Positions 51,284 through 63,200 of a stretch of 64,000 nucleotides of DNA are shown one piece after another. The DNA comes from Rutidosis leptorrhynchoides (lineage: Eukaryota; Streptophyta; Magnoliopsida; Asterales; Asteraceae), in contig NC_092341.1 of assembly GCF_046630445.1 (NCBI RefSeq), positions 220,377,501 through 220,441,500 of the forward strand, written 5' to 3'. Below the pieces are notes generated by a model. The model was not told where the DNA came from, did no database searches, and saw nothing but the letters and a program-made list of their open reading frames with translations. Both the position numbers and the translations under genes were made by a program. Within the stretch, counting starts at the first letter, position 1; the number at the start of each line of letters is the position of its first letter.

Positions 51284-51940
51284 TAATCGACATCATCACA
51301 AATCAACAACGAGTATATCGTATCAACGAGTTATGAAGTATTAACTCATTCCCTCTGAAGAATTTATATGTATATTTTATATATATGAATTTTTTTAAAA
51401 CCACAATATATCTTTTCGGACTAAGCTATTACGTGTGAATATAAAGGGTAGATAATACTCGGTTAATTCATATTACTAATATGCTATGAAGTACATCCTT
51501 CGTTAACAACTTAACAATTGTTAATCTTTGCTTCAACTCAATAGGTTCCATTTCATAATAAACCTAGTGTATTGTTTGAGTACATGTTTGATTTCACACT
51601 TTCATTTTCGATATACTCGAAACTTTCTAGAAATCATCATTCGTGTCTTGCGAAGTTCACAAGAATTCTATGAACACCAACATCATTCACTGAAGAAATA
51701 TCAATAGATGAATGATGAAGTATTAATTCATAATTTCATTCAAGTGGAAGAAATACTCAGCAAAGATAACGTAATTTCTAAAGTTTTATGAATTATCTAG
51801 TTCCATTCGTAAACCAAATGAGTTTAATTTAATATTAACTCATTAAATCCATGATTATATTTGAAGAAAATATACAATAATATATATTTTCATAAAGACT
51901 GTGATAAAATTCTTTTGTACAAAATATTACTTGTAAAACT

Positions 51941-51964
51941 TTTAACGGGTAGGTAATACCCGAG
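51941..51964 (+). other. Internal copy of the pre-LTR motif
   Basis: TTTAACGGGTAGGTAATACC then CGAG, like the TTTAACGGGTAGGTAC motif in front of 3' LTRs of this group. Confidence 0.7.
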
Positions 51965-52510
51965 AAATATATAAATTCACAATTAATATGTTACACTGTA
52001 CATTCTTCAATTTTGATTCAATAATCATTAACCATACTCACTACTTTCACAACAATATACATTCTTTCATTAAAAAAAATCAGGACAACCATTTTCATAA
52101 CAAATTCAATTACATATTCTGATTATGTACAGATCAGAAATCCAAGTCAAGATTTAACAGAAGACATCACTCTTAGATCCCTACATCTTTCAGAAATCAT
52201 ACTTTAAATCCAAACTATACTAGAACATCACTTTTATTCATAAAACACAGAAAGATATTCGACCCATTCAAGATTCGCGATGACTTCAACATACATATAT
52301 TGATGATGACAACCTGTTTTCAAACCCTTCAAAATTCTTGAAGACACCTCAACTAATGAACAATCTAAAAGATGAACCAACCACACGTGATCTACGGAAG
52401 GAAAGAGTTACGCATATAGTCATGCACCTGGAGAACACTCGGAACATAAGTAAAAGTTTAACACGTAACTATGTTAAATTCTCTGACAGTGTTATTACCA
52501 AAATTAACTT

Positions 52511-52578
52511 GCAATCCCTTTTTAAAGTAGCCAGTTTTGTCACAGCTCCAGCAAGTCAACTTCGACTTTTCAGTCGGA
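52511..52578 (-). mobile_element. Zinc-knuckle-like piece, antisense to the outer element
   Basis: The minus strand reads KSKLTCWSCDKTGYFKKG inside an 85-codon frame (52715-52458). It has the beginning of a CCHC knuckle but not its full pattern. Its counterpart is at 43961-44025. Confidence 0.55.
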
Positions 52579-54383
52579 CTAGCCTTATTAAAACTATGAT
52601 ATATGCGTTGCCCTTTCGCCATCGTTACCGGGCAACCTTTTATATTCCACCACATTATCAGTAGATGTACTAGCAACTTCGTTACTCTTTGGCGTAAGTC
52701 TCTCCGAAAAATCACTATAATTATTCATTAAAACCCTATCATGTACTCATCTGTATCTTGTGACGATAATTGCCATACCAAATACCGGAAAGCATCAATC
52801 ATTATTCTCAAATTTCGCAGCGTTTCCACGACAACAGTTATATGTATACATATAACGTCTACCTCTTGAACTTACGCACTTCAATTCTGAAATTTTGAAA
52901 AGGCACTCTAGTCTACAAATCAATTCTCTGAGTTTTGAAAAAGCTGGTGAAGCAGTAAAGACTGTAGACAGCCTTAATAGTCAAAAGTTTGACGATAAAG
53001 AATAGTATGTTGGAAAAGCTCAAAAGAAAATTTGGTACTGAAAAACAGATTTAGTAAACTATGAAGGAGGCTGTGGACAAATCACAAAGATTAAATCTGC
53101 CTTCAAAGAATCCAAATGATTCAGCAATCGCTGAAGTCTTTAGCGAATACCTTGCTCCTTACTCTAAAACCCTTGCGGACAAATTTCTTCATCATCCTTT
53201 GATTTTAGATATTTAAAAATTCTAAGATATCATCGTATCTTTCATCATAAATATCCTCGATATTTCTGAAGATATCTTCATGACTATTCTTATCCGAAAT
53301 TAACTACCTCTTAGCGCTATCTGTGCTACACCATAAAGGAAACTGTTTTAGTTTCTAAATTCTGAAAAATTTGAATTTAAAATATGAATGTTTTTGAAGT
53401 AGTGTTGGGAATTGAAGCATTAGTTAGTATAATATAATTACACTTGATCAACGTGATTATATTACAGTAAGTCATGCTGAGTTTCTAATGAAACATGATG
53501 ATTCACAGACCATAATGTCATCATGTGTCATGTTACATGACTCTTACATTCTACTTAATCTCTAGACATATTAAGAACATATTTTCTTGATATTTCTATC
53601 TTTACCAGTGACTTCTGGTAATTTAACCAATCAAGATCGTGCTATTATGATTTCTTTCTTAGAACATTAGTCATGATCATTCTAAACTTCATACCTACGA
53701 ATTCTGGACCATTACTCGCTTTACTTAAAGTCGAGAAGAGAAAATAGAAGAATGGAACTCCAAAATATAAGGGAAAATATAAAGCCGACAACAACACAGA
53801 AATTACAAACCATGTATATCGATGCGTATATCAATATAAAGACACGGGAGAACTAAAAACACTATAAATGCAAGAGCATAGTAGAAGTAAACAGATTCTT
53901 TCGGCGACAGATGAAAAAGAAGAATGACAGATATGAAAGTTAGGAGTATATCAAGAATCAGAACTGGATGGAGCATATTTACGAATGCTTTAAAGTATGA
54001 ATCGAGGAAGAAATAATAGAAGATGTGAGCTGTAGAAATAAGGAAACGAAGGCGGTGGATTTATAGTGAAATATCTGACAGAGCAATCGAAACATATTAT
54101 CGCATTTAACCAAAGAGGATCCTAATTTCCTTAATTTTCGAAGAATCAAATCTTATTACAAAGATTTCCTCTAAATCCCTTGAATTCCAAAAATCAACCA
54201 TGACTACGTCACCGATTAAGACGAGCCCGCATTTACTCATTTCACTCTTTTGTGATAACTTCACTCGTACTCTTCACATGAAGGAATTATTTTATTCATA
54301 CAACTCATAGATGATAAAACTCTAATTTTCAACTCGTATTCGTCATGAAAACATACTTATTGTCAACCATGACGATCCTAATC

Positions 54384-54419
54384 AAATTTCGGGATGAAAT
54401 TTCTTTAACGAATAGGTAC
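54384..54419 (+). other. Pre-LTR block of outer element
   Basis: AAATTTCGGGATGAAATTTC then TTTAACGAATAGGTAC directly before the 3' LTR, with the inverted repeat AAATTTC/GAAATTT. Confidence 0.8.
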
Positions 54420-54587
54420 TGTGACGACCCGGAAATTTCCGACCAAATTTAAACTTAATCTTCATTTGATTTCGACACGATAAACAAAGTCTGATAAGTT
54501 AAATCTCAAAAATTTTAGAACTACATTCATGTAATCAATTACCCTTTGACTGTGTTTGACGATTCACGAACATTTATGTGTATATAG

Positions 54588-54708
<121 letters not shown>

Positions 54709-55167
54709 TTAAAAACGTTATCAAAGTATTAGATGTATAATACTTTACGTAAACGTATTTGTTTCAATATATGTTTAATATAATTATCGACGGAAGTATA
54801 TGATAATATCAAATGATTGAATTATCAGATACATTGTGATATGATTACGGGTCTCTGTTGAGAGGTCCATTTTGATTTAAGAAATCTATTATTTTTAATG
54901 GTATTCAGAATAATTGGTAATGTGATTCACAAGTAAGAACAAAGTGCCAATTAACGAGTGTTAGACAAAAGTTAGTGGAGATTCCTGTACATGTTTTACG
55001 ATAATTTTCTCGTGACTATTGATAAGTTAATTAGAATGTTTGAGAAGTTAATAACGCTAGTACATACATGAACTATATCAATTTAAGTTTTAAAGTGTAA
55101 ACGTTATTTGATATTATATTTTCTATTATTTAAAAGATTTAGAATTTATATATTTTTAAACTTTAAA

Positions 55168-55176
55168 TATAATTAG
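55168..55176. repeat. 9-bp target duplication TATAATTAG
   Basis: It recurs at 56576-56584. The other LTR of the host element has a single copy (near 35637-35645), i.e. the empty site. Confidence 0.95.
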
Positions 55177-56575
55177 GACAAAATTGCTGAAATGGTCCCC
55201 GTGGTTTGTATCAAAATGCTGATTTAGTCCCTATGTTTTTTTGATGGATTTCGTCCCCGTGGTATGTCACTATTGCTGATTTAGTCCCTATTTCTGACGG
55301 ACATTAAAAAATTCCGTTAACTCTAATCACATGCCACGCACATGAGGGTAAAAACATCCTTTTATCTTTTCATTTGGACAAAATTACTGATATGGTCCCT
55401 GTGATTTGTCTTTACTTTGTGAAACTTCATCTTCTTCCTAAATCAATGATCCATTTTCCCAAATCAAAGATCTAATCATTTCTTTTCTTTTTACTCTTCT
55501 TTTTCTTATCTCATCGTTTCTCTTCCTTTCATTCTTATTTTTCTTCACCATCTCAAATCCTAATCTTAAATCAAAATTATCAATTTCTACAACAAAAATG
55601 TAAAAAAACTTGAAATGGGGTTTTTTACCTTTAAAAGGTAGGCATCCATTTACTACTACCTTTACAACGTTTAAATTGAGGGTGAGATTTGAAAAGCAAG
55701 AGATGCTGTCATGGCTTCATCTGCCACTGTCGGGCACCAATTCCATCGTCAGACCTAATTCAAATAGTGAGGTTTGAAAAAGGGGGCTTCCATTTACTGT
55801 TATGTTTCATTTGAGGTTAATTAATAGTCCATTTCTCAAATGAATCTTTTGTTTCGTAAAACACTGCATACCATCTCTTTTCTCGTATCTGTTTCATCTT
55901 CTCCGATGTACTCCGATTTTCTGGTCGCCGGATATTTGCAAGTTAAACTCCAGTGCCATGAATGTTGGGTTTAGAAGCAAAATGGTAGAATAGGTTTAGA
56001 TCTTTTATATTTGTTAACAGTTATGTGATGTGATTTTTATACCTTCGTATATCTGGACTTTTTTATGATTATTTATGATTAATAATTTAGGTTTATAATT
56101 AGATAAGATGATTAAATATAGCGTTTACAATTTTGAGATTATGATTATGTTGGATGATGATGTACAAATTTTAATTTTGAGAAAAAAATATATTTAATTT
56201 TGGGGAAGAACACATTATTTTGTTATTTTGGGGAAGAACACATGATTTGATGAATTAGGTGTTGTTTAATTTTTGTTGGTATTGAAAAAATTAGGGCTAG
56301 TTAAATATAATAGGAAGAAGATTAAGTTTAATAAAGTAAAGACAAATTACAGGGACCATATCAACAATTTTGTTCAATTGAAAAGATAAAATGACGTTTT
56401 TACCCTCATGTGCGTGGCATGTGATTGGAGTTAACAGAATTTTTTAACGTCCGTTAGAAATAGGGACTAAATCAGCAACAATGACATACCACGAGGACGA
56501 AATCGATAAAAAAAAGCATAGGGACTAAATCAGCATTTTGATACAAACCACAGGGACCATTTCAGCGATTTTGTC
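55177..56575. mobile_element. Mutator-type non-autonomous element, 1399 bp
   Basis: Terminal inverted repeats of about 240 bp (GACAAAATTGCTGAAATGG at the left, its near-perfect complement at the right) and a perfect 9-bp target duplication place it in the Mutator superfamily. The terminal motif recurs 200 bases further in on both sides (55377 and 56375). The core (about 55420-56340) has no transposase frame and no recognised host exon, only TC-rich and AT-rich sequence. It is carried by only one LTR of the outer element, so it inserted after that element did. Confidence 0.93.
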
Positions 56576-57062
56576 TATAATTAGTTTTAAAAAAACTATA
56601 GATTATATCGTTAAATAATGATTTCAAGTATATATATATTTGTTATACAAATTTCTAAACGATAATATGTATATTTTATAAGTGACAAAATATAATATTT
56701 ATTTAGTTATATAACTAATTGATTATATTTATCTTTCTTATAATAAAGATTTTAAATAATATTATTTAATATATTTTAACAAATATCGAGTAGACGATTT
56801 ATGGAAGCAAATGACCAAAACACTTAAATGATTAAGTTACATTTCGAGTGATATAGTTTATGGATGATTTAAGGCTAAATGTCGGCAAAGGTACATCTCG
56901 CAAAACGTAAAGTATAAGTTTTCTAAGCGTACGAAACGTCGTTCGAAAAACCGGAACCGGGACATTAATCGAGAGTCATCGTACAAGTCATCGGAACTAA
57001 ATTTATAAGTTAACTATGCATGAGAATATAATATGATATATATATATATATAATTATATAAA

Positions 57063-57132
<70 letters not shown>

Positions 57133-57172
57133 AAAACTGTCGGCAGCCATGAAAATATTGGGGATGAGCTAG

Positions 57173-57413
57173 ATGATGTGTGCGAGGTGGGGTACGAAAT
57201 AGTATTATTTTTACTACAAAATACGTTACAAATTACACAAGTTTTAATTATTTATTTACAGATGGGATATACCTAAACCTTGCTACAACACTATAGGCAG
57301 TGTACCTAATCGTAGAGTAGTATAGTTTTTAGTAAGTCCGGTTCGTTCCACAGGGAGCTTGTAAAGTTTAACACTATATTTTTAAACAATTATATTTGTA
57401 CAAAATATATTTT

Positions 57414-57486
<73 letters not shown>

Positions 57487-57683
57487 TAATATATAAAAGG
57501 GGGTTTACCGTTTATTGACTGGTTTGTCGATTTTATATTTTAAGCGTAAAGATAAATGACAATAATTAAAGTGCATAAAATAAATTACAATATTTACATG
57601 ACAATAAATAAAATTGCGAGTAAATAAAAGTACGATGAAAAATAAAATAAAACAATTATGCTTATTTAAACTTCCGTAATCAT
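57173..57683. other. Retroelement-derived stretch of uncertain origin
   Basis: It contains GGTTCGTTCCACAGGGAGC (57347-57365), a TA tract (57419-57483) and AATAAAATTGCGAGTAAATAAA-like sequence also seen near 44600-44660. It has no frame of note. Confidence 0.4.
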
Positions 57684-57904
57684 TGTAACACCCGTTTTTC
57701 AGTTACACGTTATTTCGAGCGTCATTCGAAATACGAGACTTGTAAGTGTATATTTGGATCCCAAATAAAGTTGGAGTTGATGTTCTAAAACCTTACCATT
57801 GGATAGTAAATCTCATTACGTTTCCAACGATATTTGATTCATCAAAAACGGAGCTACGGTCAAAAAGTTATGGCCAAAACAAGTTTCTGAAATCTGACCT
57901 GTAG

Positions 57905-57940
57905 GGTGGAGCGGCGCTCCACCATATGGCGCGGCGCGCC
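57905..57940 (+). other. Two perfect GC-rich hairpins
   Basis: GGTGGAGC-GGC-GCTCCACC (57905-57923) and GGCGCG-G-CGCGCC (57928-57940), in an otherwise AT-rich LTR. Confidence 0.95.
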
Positions 57941-59240
57941 GAAAGTGCCTGATGCGTTTTTTCAGCATTTTAAAGGGTCAAATGAGGGGTACTTTGGTCC
58001 TTTCACTTAAGGACGGATTTGAGGCTTTAATATCAGTTTTAGATCCACTTTTGGATCATTTTGACATCCATTCAAACACTCCCAATCTTAGAGAGAGAGA
58101 GATGAGTTTCTAGAGAGAGGAAGCTTGAGTTAATGATGAAGATGGTGATTTTTGCCCAAATTGGAAGCGGGTTTTGGTTCTCCTTGGTGTTTCTAGCTAC
58201 TAGAGCTCGTTTTGGTGCTTGAGGTAAACCCTAATCCGAATTGTAGTGTTTGATTTCTTGTTTGAGTTAGGGTTTGTGTTAGTTAGAGTTATAAACCCAT
58301 TTTATTGTGAAATTTGGGGGTTTTGGGTAAGATTCATGTAAGTAAGCCTAAATGGGTGACTTAGAGTTTCGATTGATTAAATTGTAAGTTTGGATCTTGC
58401 GTGTGTTGGTTAAACCTTAGAACACTTGTGTTGACTTGGTTTTTGGGTGTAAACCCTAATTTAGGTCAAAACGGGTCGAATGGGTATTTTGGGACAAGTA
58501 AGCTTGATTCGGTGTTAAATTAAGTTTCAAGTCAAGTTTTGGTAAGTCAAGTAGGTAAATACTTGATTTAAGTGTTAGTGGTTGTCTTGGAAATATAATC
58601 ACTAGTCGTTAGTGATTTTGGGGCGTTTTATGACTTTGGTCAAAATGGGTAATTTGAATTGGGTCAAAATTAAGGATGACACTAATTTGGATTAAATGGA
58701 TGTTAAACGATTTTGTTAAGTGTTAAATGATGTTTTTGGAATGAATTACTCGCAAGAAGTAATTTTGAGTTAAAATGATATTTTAAGATTTAGTCAAACG
58801 TCGTCAACCTTGTTATGGGTCAATATTGCACGTGTTGGGGTTTTTGTGTAATTGGCGTTTGAAATGACTACTACCTAAGTAGTAATTTAGTTTTAAGACC
58901 AAGGTTTGTTCTAATGGGTGTAAAGTATGATTTAGGGTTAAATCGTACTTTGTTGTGTTGGTTTGAATTACCACCCGAAGTGGTGATGTGTTAGTGTCCA
59001 TTAGGTTGTAAATGGGCGGGTTTTGGCGAGCAAGGTGTAATCCCTCGGTTAAGGGATGTTTGTGTCGGATTCTCTTTTAGAGAATGTGTAATTTATGTGT
59101 ATATTGTGCCTATGTGTATTATAGGTGATTACTTGCTCGGATTTGAGGACGAAGATCATGTTGTACATGACTTATGCGGGCATTCCAAGGTGAGTGGAAT
59201 AATTATATGCGTATGTATATAATGTATCTATTTGTTGTAG

Positions 59241-59498
59241 CGTGAAAGGTGTAGTGTCGAGGTGTTAAGACACCACGTTTCACGTGAAGAGTGTAGCATC
59301 GAGGTGTTAAGATGCCACTCGGGTGTAGCATCGAGATGTTAAGATGCCACCAAGGAGTGTAGTGTCGAGGTGTTAAGACACCACTCTGTAAAATAATGAG
59401 TGAAGCATCGAGGTGTTAAGATGCCACTCGGGGTGAAGTGCCGAGGTGTTAAGGTGCCACCCTAGGGGTTAGTGGTGCGAGGTGTTAAGTGCCCTAAC
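59241..59498 (+). repeat. Array of seven tandem hairpins with shared loop
   Basis: Units are at 59241-59284, 59289-59320, 59322-59351, 59355-59386, 59398-59429, 59431-59462 and 59468-59498. Each has the loop GAGGTGTTAA (GAGATGTTAA in unit 3) between an inner stem of 5 bp and an outer stem of 4-7 bp. Inner stems are GTGTC/GACAC (units 1, 4), GCATC/GATGC (2, 3, 5), GTGCC/GGTGC (6) and GGTGC/GTGCC (7, with G-T pairs). Outer stems include CGTGAAA/TTTCACG, GAGTG/CACTC, GGTG/CACC, GGGTG/CACCC and GTTAG/CTAAC. An unrelated hairpin GAAC...GGCG/CGCC...GTTC follows at about 59507-59543. Confidence 0.95.
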
Positions 59499-60166
59499 GG
59501 ATGTTATGAACACCGATGGCGTTTTCGCGAGCGCCGTTCCCTTGTACGATTGGTTAACCATGGTTATTGTGTTGTAAGCATATTATATTATTCGAGTTAT
59601 ATTTATATGCGGTTGTTATGCTAGCTTGTGGTATTGGAGATTTATAGCTTGTTATTGTGACGATAAGCTAATTATGTTCGCTAGCGTGTTTGCGGTTTGT
59701 GTAAGTGTTTGCAAGTAGGTATAATTATATATGTATTCGTATAATTATTGCATTCACTAAGCTTTTAGCTTACCCCTCTCGTTGTTTACCTTTTTACAGG
59801 TATTGCGTTATGAAACTAGCTAGTTGTTAGACTAGTTGCGTAGGAGCGCTTGGGCTCGATGGGGTAGCTTTTGGATATGCGGACGCGGATTGGGGATTTG
59901 GTAGTCCCCGGGATTATGCTCTTGGTATCGGGTTGGGTTATAGAGTCCTAACTCGTCTAAATGTAAATTGTGATTGAAACTTGTATTTTGTACGAAAGTC
60001 GTAAAACGGCCAATGTGGGCCCCATTATGTAAAACTTGATTTTATATTTGAAACAGGTTAGTTTTACATATTTGGATGTATGGTAAAAAAAAAAGCGTTT
60101 CGTCTAAAAGTGTCGGGAACTAGTCAATCTTTTTCGCATTTTGAGACTTTCCAGACAGACCCGAAT

Positions 60167-60200
60167 GGCGCGCCGCGCGGCCATCATGGCGCGCCGCGCC
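60167..60200 (+). other. GC-rich direct repeat and hairpin near LTR end
   Basis: GGCGCGCCGCGCG (60167) and GGCGCGCCGCGCC (60188-60200). The second is a perfect hairpin and the reverse complement of 57928-57940. Confidence 0.95.
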
Positions 60201-60277
60201 AGTTCACTGTGCAGCAAAATTTTTTTATTTTGTATTTTCACGTGGTTTGTTCGCGGGTTGGTTTGGGTTGTTACAAG

Positions 60278-60289
60278 TGGTATCAGAGC
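60278..60289 (+). other. Primer-binding site
   Basis: TGGTATCAGAGC two bases after the LTR end TTACA. Confidence 0.9.
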
Positions 60290-63200
60290 ATAGTCTAAGG
60301 GAATTAGGTGACCTTCGAGTAGGTGCCTAGTCTTAGACTTATTGTTCGTTGTGCGTTATTTGCGGGACTTGTAGGGATACTTGTCGGATTAAGGTTTGTT
60401 AGTGCCTTAGAGTAGGTGACTAACTAGGACTTGTGTTGGTCCAAATTGTGATTATGTGGGGCCTTATTGTGTGTGTAAATTAGTGCCTTAGATAGCTAGT
60501 GCCTAATGTAAGTAGGCGGACTTGAACGTTGTTTAGTGATAGTCACCTAGGTTGTAGGTTGACTTGTTGTTGCGATATACTTGTGTACATTTATTATTAT
60601 ATTGTATATAGGTGTATATATATACAGGTACCTATTTAGGAGGTGTTCTAGGGATGAATCTATTAGAGAGATTCAAAGGTTTGGCGGTTTTTGAGTGATC
60701 AAGTTTGCGGTAAGGACTTTGGTCATTCGGGTATTAGGAAATATCGCGTGTTATTTTGTGTGAATGTTGCGTCAGTCCGGATAAAGTACTTTGCGCGACC
60801 ATGTGAAAATGGTAAGGTACGCATTTGTAATAGTGACCGATCACCATTATTATGAAAGTGTATCTTGACGTCAAGCATGACATGACAAGTACCGAACGGA
60901 GGAAACGTGGCATGGTTGGGGTAGAACGGGACGCATTTGGAATCTTTTATTGGTTCCTAGTTTATAGTGGTCTCGGGTGATGTGCTTGTTGGCACATCAA
61001 GTTCGTTAAGAGTCGGGAAGTGTACGATGGATTCGGTTAGTTAAGTGAGTGAGCCAACTCACGAGTTTGGTGCGTGCTTAGCCACCCTAAGTAGTGGGTG
61101 CATTATTGAGATTGTAATTGGTTTTAATTACCCATCGTAACTAGGATGATCGATTTACACTTGCGTGTGTGCGACGAGGACTTGAATTCCGTAATGGAAT
61201 ACGACAAGTCTAATGATTGTAGTTTTGAGTTACACTCGGTAGAGTGTGTGGGTAGAGAATCGTGTTAGGATTCTAATTGTGAGTCGCCTTGGAATTGGCG
61301 AATCGAGGAGTCTTCGGATCATTAAACTCATGGGAGTGGGACCCATATGACGATGTTTAAGATAGTGTGTTGGTGTGTTGTGGATTATAGGGTAACATTC
61401 CTAACGGAATACCCCCGTCGTTGTGACTGTGCCGATAGGTGGAAGGGTGTAAGACTTGGTGTTCTCAAGCATCTCCTTAGTGTTAGATGAAGGGTTTCGT
61501 TAGGCTATATCGTTTTGGCCTTTTGAAAATTGCGGGTAGCGTGTGATCGCTAGGAACTTTCGATAAGACAATAAACCGTAAGGTTGTCAGGTAGGTATGA
61601 CTTCGGGTCATTATTATAGAGAGATGGGTGACATCGGGTGTATGGAACCTAAAGATCGATTTTCTAAAATTCATTTGATTGTGGTGGGAGTCTGCATGAC
61701 ACTGCGTCAGGTGCCTTTTTATACCTGCTAGTGTACTGTTCAACTCCGGTAGTGGTGTGATCACTTTGTGCTTTGGGTGTCCGTGAGATACCCTTGGAAG
61801 CATCAGAGATTATAATAGTGATCGACGGGTGATGGTAATTCGACGGTTGCGAAAGTCGAAGTTTAAGAGCATTGTGACAAATATTTCTTATGAAGTGACG
61901 GGTGAGCGAATCTTGTTGCTCTTAAGTGATAGACGGGTAGAGATGACCGGTGAGCCGGTGACGGACTTAATGGTCGGTTAGTCCGAAGGATATGATGAAG
62001 TGTTGACATTGTGGTGGACGCAATCATGTGTCGGAATTGGTCACTCTTCTCCATGAGAGTGAGCAATTGTTGAAAAAGCTCGTTGCGTGGAAGGGCGGGT
62101 GATCTCGACTGAGATGCACGACTGAGTAAGCGGAGTGACCTATGCCTAGGCTTAGAGGCATATGTAGGACTTTGGTGGAGTTTGCTTTTCAAACAATTAA
62201 GGTAGTTAGTTGTGAATTGTGGTATGGATGTGCGATGTCATTGCGTGTATGACGTCTCAAGTGATTGTGCCTGTCGGCTCTGAGAGCTTAAAGTGAATTT
62301 GCGATGAATTGATGTTTATGACCAACGGTGACAATGGTCAGGTGTGACGTGGAATTTCAATTCCGCTGGATGTTATCATCTTGGCGGTGAGAATAGGGAG
62401 ATAAATCCTAAGTGGGGGAGTTTTTACTGTCGCCCGAGGAAAACTCCAGTGGTGTTATGTATAGTGAAATGTCGGAGCGTACCGTGCTAAGCCTCGATAG
62501 GTATTCGGAGTTCCTAACGAGGAAGAGTGACGGGATGCTAATGTCGACTCGAGATCGTGCTTTACGATTGTGAGTTACAACTCTGGAATGTTATGCGTGA
62601 AGATTGTGAGGATGGGATCGAAGGAAGTGTAAGACTTCCTATGTAAGGTGGTCGTGTAGTACCAATGTGCGGTATGAGACCAAATGTGAAGTTTGAGATC
62701 CCGGAGTGAGAGAATGAAGTGTTGTTGCGAGTGCTCCCGTAGTGAAAAATCTGGGTTGTCATGAAACCCGGACAGTATAATTGAATGAGAACGAGTTCGA
62801 TATCGTGGCGAATATCGTATTTTCCCTGTCGGGAAACGCAATCGTGAAGATTGTCAGTGGATTATTCCACTTTATGGACGAATGTGAGGCGGAGAGTGTC
62901 GATTTTGACTGTCTCACATCGAGACACGCAGATGTTGTTTGTTTACGAGAGTGTGCTCCCTAGTGATGCGACTGTTAGTTGCATTGAAATGTTGAGACCA
63001 TCCTTAACGGACGGTCTAGGTAGGAAAGTTCACCCGGCGTGGTGAATATTTTGTGAGTCGTGTGGCGAATTGCGGAAATTTTGTGATGATGATTCGCCGT
63101 TGACGGGATTTTGGTATACGAATAGCTTCTATGCGAGTACTAGGAAGCCGTATTGTATGGTTCAGAGGAGAAACCCTATGACGATGTGTTGATGCTTCGT

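Larger units (their letters stand above)
50985..52020 (+). repeat. Internal segment duplications in outer element
   Basis: GAAGAAATATTC...TCTAAAGTTT blocks at 50990-51060 recur at 51740-51840. The stretch 51340-51540 (TTAACTCATT, GAAGAATTTATATGTATATTTT, GGGTAGATAATACTCG) recurs at 51838-52020 (TTAACTCATT, GGGTAGGTAATACCCG). Both are diverged. Confidence 0.55.
57684..60275 (+). repeat. 5' LTR, 2592 bp
   Basis: It starts TGTAACACCCG and ends GGTTGTTACA. It has GC-rich hairpins at 57905-57940 and 60167-60200, a GAGAGAGA leader near 58092, a donor-like GAG|GTAAAC at 58224, the hairpin array at 59241-59498, and a pyrimidine-rich acceptor-like TTTTTACAG at 59791-59799. Confidence 0.92.

Noticed and set aside
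55420-56340. Captured host gene in the Mutator-type element
   Set aside because: The core has leader-like TC-rich DNA but no frame or motif I could assign.
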